DNA from: Nitrososphaeraceae archaeon
GTDB lineage: Archaea; Thermoproteota; Nitrososphaeria; Nitrososphaerales; Nitrososphaeraceae
Assembly (NCBI GenBank): GCA_029240395.1
Contig: JAREAJ010000054.1
Location: forward strand, 1 to 5,561
Length of the DNA stretch: 5,561 nt
Reading direction: 5' to 3'
The position numbers were made by a program, and so were the translations under genes. This document shows positions 1-4,330 of this stretch, one piece after another. Below the pieces are notes generated by a model. It ran no database searches, was not told where the DNA came from, and saw nothing but the letters and a program-made list of their open reading frames with translations. The stretch's first letter is position 1. Each line of letters starts with the position of its first letter.

Positions 1-188
1 AATTCCAGACCTGTAGTAACTGTTAGATGCCTCAGCCGTTTTTATACTACCTCATTTACGTGGAATATTTTTATGAAATATGCAGATAGAATAATGCGAC
101 CAGAGATTTGATATCTAAAATGTAGCTATCTCTTGTTCATACTTACTTTAAAGAATTCCTGAAATAGTTTGTGCCTTTCATTGCAGTC
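1..188. other. Left-edge non-coding stretch
   Basis: No convincing gene is visible. One plus-strand frame is open from base 1 to a TGA at 109-111 and could be the last 36 codons of a gene entering from the left, but its residues suggest no family. The other frames close within about 55 bases. The stretch contains a strong TATA-like box at 39-46, another A/T-rich run near 64-73, and the TTTAAA box at 147-152 that probably serves the secreted-protein gene. Confidence 0.5.
147..152 (+). promoter_or_regulatory. TATA-like box (TTTAAA) of the secreted-protein gene
   Basis: TTTAAA lies about 40 nt before the ATG at 189. With the usual archaeal spacing of roughly 25 nt from TATA box to start site, transcription would begin near 175. 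That would exclude the GTG at 171 and leave a leader of about 13 nt before the ATG at 189. Motif match only. Confidence 0.4.
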
Positions 189-470
189 ATGAAGGCGGTT
201 CCAACTCCTCCAGTGACGATGCTCCTGATTGTTTTGATTTGCGCTGCAATTTTGCTGTCACCAAGAATTGCATTTGCAGAAAATAACGAGGATGAATCCG
301 ATCAATTGCTGGCAAAAATAAAGCAAACTATAAAGCAGAATGAGGAATGTAAGGATGGTTCTATTTGCAAACAGGCGGCAGAAAATAACTTAATATTGTG
401 TCCCATAGGTTCAACATGTGTTTTCATGACAAATGATTTCGTTCCATACAATCTGGCTACTCCGAACTAA
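189..470 (+). CDS. Small secreted protein with duplicated C-x2-G-S-x-C motif
   Basis: A 93-residue protein of no family I recognise. Residues 1-30 form a classic Sec-type signal peptide: a Lys at 2, a hydrophobic core over about 9-24, and an A-F-A cleavage site before Glu31. The mature part (about 63 residues) starts acidic and Asn/Glu-rich, then carries four cysteines at 54, 60, 71 and 77. These form two matching units, CKDGSIC and CPIGSTC, exactly 17 residues apart. Two disulfides outside the membrane are the likeliest role for them; metal binding is possible. A longer reading from GTG at 171 adds six residues before the basic n-region. I prefer ATG 189 because it gives a standard signal peptide and fits the TATA-like box at 147-152. 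It is monocistronic and converges on the minus-strand gene ending at 587. Function unknown: a small exported or surface protein. Confidence 0.72.
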   Translation: MKAVPTPPVTMLLIVLICAAILLSPRIAFAENNEDESDQLLAKIKQTIKQNEECKDGSICKQAAENNLILCPIGSTCVFMTNDFVPYNLATPN

Positions 471-586
471 GATCCGGTCACCCTTCGTTAAGAAGACGTG
501 TATTGATTTTCTTGCTTGATAAAAGGCAGAAACATTTCCCCTATCACTAAAATATGACTTCAATAGTGGTTTGCTGATTATTGGTA
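471..586. other. Convergent intergenic spacer
   Basis: This spacer separates the 3' ends of two convergent genes. It contains T-rich runs on the plus strand (about 512-525) that could stop transcription of the secreted-protein gene in the oligo-U manner common in archaea. A short weak dyad, CTGAT (574-578) with ATCAG (586-590), reaches into the last codons of the minus-strand gene. No coding potential seen. Confidence 0.4.
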
Positions 587-1264
587 TCAGCCAATTTCAC
601 TAAGAAAGTTTCTTACTATTTGCCTCTCATCGTTTTCCATTCTAATAAATGCCTCAACTAGTTCCTTTTCTATTCCAATCTGCTCTGATATTACAGTCCG
701 GAGTTTATCGACGTCAAGAGGCGTAATATTATCAATCAGTCCGTTGCTGTAAGCGTAGATATATTCGTTCACTACCTTAAAAGCAAACCTTGGAGCTGTA
801 TTTATTAGAAGTAGTAGACCGGTTATAATTGTACTCTCAGTACTATTTTTGACTGGTAGCAATTCTAGATATCTTTCCAGGATCTTGACTCTTTCTTCGC
901 CGATTTCTTCGATTGAAGAGGCAACTAGCAAGCCCGTTTCAGTGAGCTCATAGAAAGGTACTCCTTCGAGTTGAAGTGCTCTTGGGCCCCGGCGAAGCGG
1001 AAGCCTTCCTCCCTCTCTTATTACACCTGAAGGAATCAATGCTTCATCTAGATCTCTGAAAATGCCGGAGTATATATTCTGCCATAAGATGCCATGCTTC
1101 TTTGCTATTACATGTGCGATAGATGTTCTTGTTCTAAATTCAGGACTCTGTTCGATCGCCAAATGAGCTATTATTCCACGCTGTCTCTTTGCCTCTCCGG
1201 TAAAGCGATCCTTCCTGGTCTTAAACGTGTCAAAAATTGCGATATTATGTTTGCTCTGTTTCAA
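587..1264 (-). CDS. Winged-helix-like hypothetical protein
   Basis: A 225-residue soluble protein with no signal peptide or membrane segment. Residues about 28-80 look like a helix-turn-helix region: helices around GIIAHLAIEQ and SIAHVIAKKHG, then an aromatic segment. They are followed by a basic wing-like stretch (REGGRLPLRRGPRAL, about 83-97) and the F-Y-E-L-T-E-T-G motif at 104-111, which is typical of the last strand and helix of archaeal winged-helix proteins. The C-terminal half (about 118-225) is mostly amphipathic helix and may be a dimerisation or effector region. The start is TTG at 1264: an in-frame TGA lies three codons upstream and no ATG occurs until residue 206. A TATA-like box at 1311-1318 would give a leader of about 24 nt, which contains the palindrome TGTGATCACA. 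It is divergent from the winged-helix gene at 1742. DNA binding is inferred from pattern, not from a recognised family. Confidence 0.72.
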   Translation of the reverse strand: MKQSKHNIAIFDTFKTRKDRFTGEAKRQRGIIAHLAIEQSPEFRTRTSIAHVIAKKHGILWQNIYSGIFRDLDEALIPSGVIREGGRLPLRRGPRALQLEGVPFYELTETGLLVASSIEEIGEERVKILERYLELLPVKNSTESTIITGLLLLINTAPRFAFKVVNEYIYAYSNGLIDNITPLDVDKLRTVISEQIGIEKELVEAFIRMENDERQIVRNFLSEIG

Positions 1265-1265
1265 C

Positions 1266-1275
1266 TGTGATCACA
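1266..1275. promoter_or_regulatory. Perfect palindrome TGTGATCACA at the start of the winged-helix-like gene
   Basis: A 10-bp perfect palindrome sits one base upstream of the TTG start at 1264, within the predicted 5' leader. A dyad here could be an operator, for instance for autoregulation by the DNA-binding-like product. A 10-bp palindrome can also arise by chance. The resemblance to half-sites of the bacterial CRP operator is superficial, because the 6-bp spacer of that site is absent. Confidence 0.25.
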
Positions 1276-1310
1276 TGTACATTAGGCCGGTACAGGGGTA
1301 TACACAATAT

Positions 1311-1318
1311 TATTTTAA
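1311..1318 (-). promoter_or_regulatory. TATA-like box for the minus-strand winged-helix-like gene
   Basis: On the minus strand this reads TTAAAATA and is centred about 50 nt before the TTG start. Transcription would begin near 1288, giving a leader of roughly 24 nt. Motif and spacing only. Confidence 0.35.
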
Positions 1319-1322
1319 TATG

Positions 1323-1366
1323 TTGGTTCAAAATTTTTTTGAGAGTAACAATGTTACGGGAACCAA
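1323..1366. repeat. Nested inverted repeats
   Basis: The outer arms TTGGTTC (1323-1329) and GAACCAA (1360-1366) are perfectly complementary over 7 bp. Between them lies a second near-perfect dyad, GTAACA (1345-1350) and TGTTAC (1352-1357), separated by one base. An A4T7 run lies between the left arms (about 1330-1340). As DNA this resembles a two-level operator; as RNA it could fold as a stem enclosing a smaller hairpin. Role unknown. Confidence 0.45.
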
Positions 1367-1578
1367 AATAACTATGCTGTTTCCGTACCAATTTCCTAGG
1401 AGTCTCTTATTTTGGATGAGGCAGGAATTACAATCGCCATTGGTAGATCAAAACATAATTCTATCCTTATTATGCCTAAAACAGTTCCAGCAGGATAATC
1501 CATAAACGTTTCTGGTACAATGCACCTCGTATATCTGTGGGAGGGGCAAAGCATCGCACATATTTACAAGCAAGTTTA

Positions 1579-1611
1579 CCACCGTAGGTAACAACCTTAA
1601 TCCCACCGTAG
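1579..1611. repeat. Direct repeat CCACCGTAG, two copies
   Basis: The identical 9-mers at 1579-1587 and 1603-1611 start 24 bp apart, close to two helical turns (about 2.3), so both would present on similar faces of the DNA. The first copy also lies within small hairpins (TTACC with GGTAA; AGGT with ACCT). It could be a tandem protein-binding site; chance cannot be excluded. Confidence 0.35.
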
Positions 1612-1664
1612 AAATATTATATCTGAGATATCCTGTAAAAAATAGTTGAAATGAATGCGTGATC

Positions 1665-1708
1665 AAAGAATCCCTATTTACTACCATAATAGATAATGGT
1701 GATTCTTT
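1665..1708. promoter_or_regulatory. Inverted repeat overlapping the promoter of the 1742 gene
   Basis: AAAGAATC (1665-1672) and GATTCTTT (1701-1708) are perfect 8-bp complements. An inner pair, ACCAT (1683-1687) with ATGGT (1696-1700), abuts the right arm directly, so the right side is one continuous 13-nt arm and the left side carries a 10-nt bulge. The right arm overlaps the TATA-like TTTTATTT at 1706-1713. A protein bound here could block the TATA-binding protein. Confidence 0.4.
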
Positions 1709-1713
1709 TATTT
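1706..1713 (+). promoter_or_regulatory. TATA-like box of the small winged-helix gene
   Basis: TTTTATTT is centred about 32 nt before the ATG at 1742, with no Shine-Dalgarno sequence in between. This implies a leader of only a few nucleotides. Confidence 0.45.
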
Positions 1714-1741
1714 GGTGTAAGTATGCTTCATATCAGCAGAC

Positions 1742-2014
1742 ATGAAACATAGAAGCCGACTCGAAATTATATCTCTTATTCTTGACATTGCTACTCGTAA
1801 GGATGGGGTAACTCAGAAAAAAATCCTATACAGAGCATATCTATCTTATCAACATCTCAAGGAATATTTATCATTGTTACAGGAAAATGGTCTGATTAAG
1901 TTTCAAGAAGAAGCCAGAGTATATAGAACGACTGAAAAGGGAATGCACTTTCTGAATCTATACGGTAGACTTAATGATGTTGTTGCCATGACCAACAACA
2001 TAATTGTACGATGA
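1742..2014 (+). CDS. Small winged-helix transcriptional regulator
   Basis: A 90-residue protein that fits the archaeal single-domain winged-helix regulator type (the PF14947 / COG3432-like group, by pattern). Helix 1 spans about 5-18 (RLEIISLILDIATR). GVTQKKILYRAYLSYQHL at 22-39 gives helix 2 and the start of the recognition helix. KEYLSLLQENGLI at 40-52 completes it, and FQEEARVYRTTEKG at 54-67 forms the wing with the characteristic Y-R-T-T-E-K-G ending. A short C-terminal helix (68-88) probably mediates dimerisation. The ATG at 1742 is preceded by a TATA-like box and no ribosome binding site, so translation is probably near-leaderless. It is divergent from the larger winged-helix-like gene across a dyad-rich region; regulation of itself or that neighbour is plausible but inferred. 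The last codons contain a 9-bp inverted repeat. Confidence 0.85.
   Translation: MKHRSRLEIISLILDIATRKDGVTQKKILYRAYLSYQHLKEYLSLLQENGLIKFQEEARVYRTTEKGMHFLNLYGRLNDVVAMTNNIIVR
1977..2001 (+). repeat. 9-bp hairpin at the 3' end of the small winged-helix gene
   Basis: ATGTTGTTG (1977-1985) and CAACAACAT (1993-2001) are perfectly complementary across a 7-nt loop and end 10 nt before the stop codon. There is no T-tract directly after it, so it is not a canonical intrinsic terminator. It may stabilise the mRNA 3' end, or simply reflect Val-Val and Asn-Asn codons. Confidence 0.35.
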
Positions 2015-2076
2015 ATTACGTTCCCATGGCACGTTATGTATAATTAATACGCACTAAGGTTTCGACGGCGCAGCAC

Positions 2077-2084
2077 TTTATTAA
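2077..2084 (+). promoter_or_regulatory. TATA-like box before the first helical-repeat gene
   Basis: TTTATTAA is only about 11 nt before the ATG at 2092 but about 26 nt before the in-frame ATG at 2107, which would suit leaderless initiation at 2107. An alternative A/T-rich box at about 2035-2050 would instead suit the start at 2092 with a leader of roughly 20 nt. Confidence 0.35.
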
Positions 2085-2091
2085 GACGTGA

Positions 2092-2598
2092 ATGTATAGC
2101 CTACAAATGGGAGATAGACTAAAGAATCTTAGGCATAGCACCTCAGACGCTTTGGAAGTAATCCGGAAACTCGGCTCGCCGGAGGTTCATATGTCAATAG
2201 AAAAAATACACCAGACAACACAGGAAGCAAAGGAGATCATGGAGTCCTTACGCAAACCGGAGATGGTGAAAAACATTGATAACATACGTCTCACTGCAGA
2301 GGCTATTGAAAGCACATCTAAAAGATTAGAAAATTCGGTTCTTGAAATTAAAAAGACCCAACTCTTGGAAAAAGCGTCAGAAACACTTGTCGCTGCTCGC
2401 GAAGCTCTAGCTTCTCCTGAAAACAAAAATAACTTGAGCGAGGTAACGTCCACAGTTAAAGAAGCGATCTTATCCCTTACAGGGCTTATAGATGAAATAA
2501 GGCTTACTGTAAGCGAATCTAAGAAATCGGGATTGTTTCGTAGCGCCGGTGAAATGGTAAGAGAGACATCAGATCTTTACCATACCATGAGAGACTAA
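2092..2598 (+). CDS. Helical-repeat protein A (unknown function)
   Basis: A 168-residue, almost entirely helical soluble protein with no Cys or Trp, no signal peptide and no membrane span. It consists of amphipathic helices, several opened by a helix-capping Ser/Lys-Pro-Glu: SPEVHMSIEKI (29-39), KPEMVKNIDNI (55-65) and SPENKNNLSEV (108-118). A diverged unit KTQLLEKASETL lies at 88-99 and a Gly version KSGLFRSAGEMV at 145-156. Leu at 27, 53, 79, 106 and 132 recurs every 26-27 residues. This suggests a long antiparallel helical bundle or coiled coil. The pattern recalls the helical C-terminal tails of bacterial MCE/MlaD-type proteins, but no MCE domain is present, so this is only an analogy. 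The start may be ATG 2092 or ATG 2107 (residue 6); the TATA spacing slightly favours 2107. It lies 145 bp upstream of another helical protein with the same kind of capped segments. Function unknown. Confidence 0.78.
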   Translation: MYSLQMGDRLKNLRHSTSDALEVIRKLGSPEVHMSIEKIHQTTQEAKEIMESLRKPEMVKNIDNIRLTAEAIESTSKRLENSVLEIKKTQLLEKASETLVAAREALASPENKNNLSEVTSTVKEAILSLTGLIDEIRLTVSESKKSGLFRSAGEMVRETSDLYHTMRD

Positions 2599-2743
2599 TG
2601 TTATAGTTGACCATTTTCGCATGATTACTGTGCTGGCTTCTTTGATTTGGAGACCCTAGTAACGCTTTCTACCCGTTTTGGTTGCTGTGTCTGTACATCC
2701 AACTAAGGTGTTCCTTTTATAGCATAAGTTACTATCTACTTTT
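2599..2743. other. Spacer between the two helical-repeat genes
   Basis: No gene is visible. The first half has pyrimidine- and T-rich runs on the plus strand (for example around 2638-2648 and 2668-2680) that could serve as oligo-U terminators for gene A. The second half carries the promoter of gene B. Confidence 0.35.
2715..2721 (+). promoter_or_regulatory. TATA box (TTTTATA) of helical-repeat gene B
   Basis: TTTTATA is centred 26 nt before the ATG at 2744, the spacing expected when transcription starts on or next to the start codon. There is no Shine-Dalgarno sequence. This is the cleanest leaderless promoter in the window and argues that gene B is transcribed independently of gene A. Confidence 0.6.
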
Positions 2744-3184
2744 ATGTCAAATACAGAAAAGAACCCTTCCACTTCAGCTGGCACAAGAATAACATCATTA
2801 AAACATATGACCCCAGAACAAACTGCGGACGCCATTAAGAATGTAGCAAAGAACATTCGCGAGTCCTCGTACAAAATGAGAGAAGCAGTTAAGGCGATTC
2901 GCGAGAGCGGCGCAATTGATGAGCTCACCGAGGCGGTTAGGGAAGCCACTATAGCGGCTCGAGATACCGCAAGAGAGATTAGCGACACTGCTAAGGATAT
3001 GAGAGAGCGCGGTGTAATCCGGGAAACTATCAATGCCGCAGAAGAGGTGAACGTCGCTGCCCGCGAGACAGCGCGCACGGTAAGAGAAACGGTTAGTAGG
3101 AAAGAGCGATCCGAGCTCGGATCTCCCGAAGTCTCTGAAAGACCATCTGGGAAGACCAGAACACGGGAGACCCCAACACTTTAG
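2744..3184 (+). CDS. Helical-repeat protein B, Arg/Glu/Ala-rich, two 34-residue repeats
   Basis: A 146-residue soluble protein with no Cys, Trp or signal peptide. A polar N-terminus (1-20) leads to a capped helix, TPEQTADAIKNVAKNI (23-38). Two clear 34-residue repeats follow, at 52-85 (IRESGAIDEL... AARDTAREI) and 86-119 (MRERGVIRET... AARETARTV). The tail (120-146) is polar, rich in Ser, Arg, Thr and Pro, and probably disordered. Alternating Arg/Glu with Ala and Thr in 11-residue steps resembles LEA group 3 and other amphipathic 11-mer proteins. This suggests a stress-protective, membrane-surface or coiled-coil scaffold role, inferred from composition only. The hexapeptide LGSPEV (125-130) also occurs in protein A (27-32). 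Start ATG 2744 is supported by the TATA box 26 nt upstream. It is followed by a terminator-like hairpin. Function unknown. Confidence 0.78.
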   Translation: MSNTEKNPSTSAGTRITSLKHMTPEQTADAIKNVAKNIRESSYKMREAVKAIRESGAIDELTEAVREATIAARDTAREISDTAKDMRERGVIRETINAAEEVNVAARETARTVRETVSRKERSELGSPEVSERPSGKTRTRETPTL

Positions 3185-3188
3185 TGTT
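3175..3188 (+). repeat. Tight 6-bp hairpin across the stop codon of gene B
   Basis: AACACT (3175-3180), a TT loop, and AGTGTT (3183-3188) include the TAG stop at 3182-3184. A two-base RNA loop is too tight unless the closing pair opens, and no T-run follows directly. It may contribute to 3'-end structure upstream of the larger hairpin at 3211-3263. Confidence 0.25.
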
Positions 3189-3210
3189 CTCTAGGGATCT
3201 TATCTTTTCA

Positions 3211-3263
3211 AGGTTCCATAGAGTCAATTATACAAGACTCTCTATCGTAACCTGCCTTTTTTT
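3211..3263 (+). terminator. Hairpin plus T7 terminator-like element
   Basis: The inner stem is AGAGTC (3220-3225) with GACTCT (3236-3241) around a 10-nt loop. The outer stem is AGGTT (3211-3215) with AACCT (3249-3253). A run of seven T follows at 3257-3263. ATAG (3218-3221) and CTAT (3242-3245) offer an alternative register. It lies 27 bp after the stop of gene B and before the convergent tRNase Z gene, where a terminator is expected. Archaea mainly need the oligo-T tract; a stem-loop in front of it is an addition. Confidence 0.6.
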
Positions 3264-3296
3264 CAATAATCAATTATTTCCGCAAATTGAACTTCG

Positions 3297-3301
3297 AAAA
3301 A
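3297..3301 (-). terminator. Short oligo-U tract after tRNase Z
   Basis: On the minus strand TTTTT begins 8 nt after the TAG stop of the tRNase Z gene. Short T-tracts of this kind suffice for termination in many archaea. The evidence is weak because only five T are present. Confidence 0.3.
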
Positions 3302-3308
3302 CCGCTAG

Positions 3309-4232
3309 CTAAATATCCGGATAGGGAATCTCCACAAATCTCATATCCTGAGCAGCCTCCACATTATTGTGGAATGCTTTTGCTTCTTTCACGAGTTGCG
3401 CCGTGTCAGCATATCGGGCGCTGAAATGTGTCAATAACAATTTCTTTACGCCGGCTGCTTGAGCTAGTATCGCAGCCTCAGTAGCCGTAGAATGAAGTCT
3501 GTCTTTTGCCTTTTGCCATTGCTCGTGGGAATATGTTGAGTCAAAAACCAATAGATCGCAATTCTGAAAAAATTTCCTAAGCCTATCCGTTGGTCGAGTG
3601 TCAGAAGAGAAGCCCACTTTTCTTCCTGGTCTCTTTGGACCAGTAACCCATGTTGATAGGATACGTTTTCCATCGTACGTTATGTCTTCCCCAGATTGCA
3701 GTTTCTTGTATAGACTCCCCTCTGGAATACCCAGCCTTTTTGTTTCGTCTATATCAAAAATTCCTGCTCTCTCGTGTTCGCTTAAACAAAAAGCGTATGT
3801 GGGAAAAATGTGGTGGGCCTCGCAACAACTCACGGAGTAGTCCCTTTCTTTTACAACTACACCCTCGCTTCTAATAGAACTAATCCGTACCTCGAAAATC
3901 AAACCAAATGATAGAATATTCACATTAGTCTTCATGAACTCAGCAAACCGAGGGGGACCGAAAATTTCTACCGGCGTTTCTCTTCCAAGGAGAGACAAAG
4001 TCTGCAAAAGTCCTAACGCGCCTAGACAGTGGTCTGCGTGCATATGCGTGATGAAGATCTTTAATTTTTTATTAATGCCCAATCCTGACCTAATGAAATT
4101 TTGCTGCATTCCCTCGCCTGTGTCAAAGATCAGCAATTCTCCACCACGTATTATTACTGCTGAGGATAGTCCTCTTGTCGCTGTTGGGACCGCAGCCGAT
4201 GTGCCCAGAAACAAGATCCTCATTTCAACCAT
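3309..4232 (-). CDS. rnz: Ribonuclease Z (tRNase Z, short form)
   Basis: A metallo-beta-lactamase-fold endonuclease that removes the 3' trailer of precursor tRNAs and so prepares the CCA end. At 307 residues it has the usual length of the dimeric short form. Visible motifs: N-terminal LFLGTSAAVPT (7-17); FDTGEG (36-41); zinc motif HMHADHCLG (63-71) with His63, His65, Asp67 and His68; motif III His140 or His141; the exosite arm with GIPEGSLYKKL (168-178) and GPKRPGRK (198-205); SSDTRP with metal-bridging Asp211; the HST motif at 247-249; and LTHFSARY (267-274) with His269. The HEAT motif is changed to FDST (230-233), keeping an acid at the second position. The start is ATG 4232 or ATG 4223 (residue 4); a TATA-like box 31 nt before 4232 supports the first. 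It lies downstream of, and co-oriented with, PRPP synthetase, with a 98-nt gap. Confidence 0.96.
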   Translation of the reverse strand: MVEMRILFLGTSAAVPTATRGLSSAVIIRGGELLIFDTGEGMQQNFIRSGLGINKKLKIFITHMHADHCLGALGLLQTLSLLGRETPVEIFGPPRFAEFMKTNVNILSFGLIFEVRISSIRSEGVVVKERDYSVSCCEAHHIFPTYAFCLSEHERAGIFDIDETKRLGIPEGSLYKKLQSGEDITYDGKRILSTWVTGPKRPGRKVGFSSDTRPTDRLRKFFQNCDLLVFDSTYSHEQWQKAKDRLHSTATEAAILAQAAGVKKLLLTHFSARYADTAQLVKEAKAFHNNVEAAQDMRFVEIPYPDI

Positions 4233-4259
4233 TGTTTATGTGTTGTTGTTTAGGAGGAG

Positions 4260-4267
4260 TTTTTTAT
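4260..4267 (-). promoter_or_regulatory. TATA-like box for tRNase Z
   Basis: The minus strand reads ATAAAAAA, centred about 31 nt before ATG 4232, with no Shine-Dalgarno between. It suggests that tRNase Z has its own start site with a leader of a few nucleotides rather than relying only on readthrough from the PRPP synthetase gene. Confidence 0.4.
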
Positions 4268-4330
4268 TGTTATCGATTAAGATAATTCAAAAGATATTTC
4301 CTCCGACGATGCTGAAAATTGCTTTATTAA

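Larger units (their letters stand above)
1276..1741. other. Long non-coding region between divergent winged-helix genes
   Basis: The divergent starts are 477 bp apart (1265-1741), unusually long for a compact archaeal genome. I find no tRNA-like T-arm or cloverleaf and no convincing gene. Candidate small frames exist on both strands (about 1227-1505 on plus, 1448-1687 and 1396-1554 on minus), but they are rich in Cys, Phe and Leu, lack domain motifs and conflict with each other. The region does hold structure: a nested dyad at 1323-1366, a partly similar imperfect dyad at 1514-1526, a 9-bp direct repeat CCACCGTAG at 1579-1587 and 1603-1611, and a hairpin-forming repeat at 1665-1708 touching the promoter of the 1742 gene. 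It may hold operators, a small RNA, or the remains of a lost gene. Confidence 0.55.

Noticed and set aside
1..5. Window begins AATTC, like a cut EcoRI end of a cloned insert
   Set aside because: Uncut GAATTC sites occur inside the window (for example 153-158), and five bases at an arbitrary window edge prove nothing.
1321..1345. Possible tRNA T-loop (GGTTCAAA)
   Set aside because: The following bases are a T-run that cannot form the T-arm stem, and no cloverleaf can be built.
1227..1505. 92-codon plus-strand frame starting inside the 5' end of the winged-helix-like gene
   Set aside because: It overlaps the antisense of a better gene, is rich in Phe, Leu and Cys without domain pattern, and has no suitable promoter.
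1396..1554. 52-codon minus-strand frame (a hydrophobic stretch with VLGII and MAIVIPASS)
   Set aside because: It looks slightly protein-like and could be a gene remnant, but it has no promoter, ribosome binding site or recognisable family.
1448..1687. 79-codon minus-strand frame in the long intergenic region
   Set aside because: Irregular composition with scattered Cys and aromatic residues, no recognisable fold, and overlap with other equally weak frames.
2187..2453. 88-codon minus-strand frame within helical-repeat gene A
   Set aside because: Antisense shadow of a helical coding sequence with no signals of its own.
2656..3078. 140-codon minus-strand frame, Ala/Ser/Leu-rich
   Set aside because: Mirror of the Arg/Glu/Ala-rich helical-repeat gene B; its apparent hydrophobic periodicity is produced by the sense-strand repeats.
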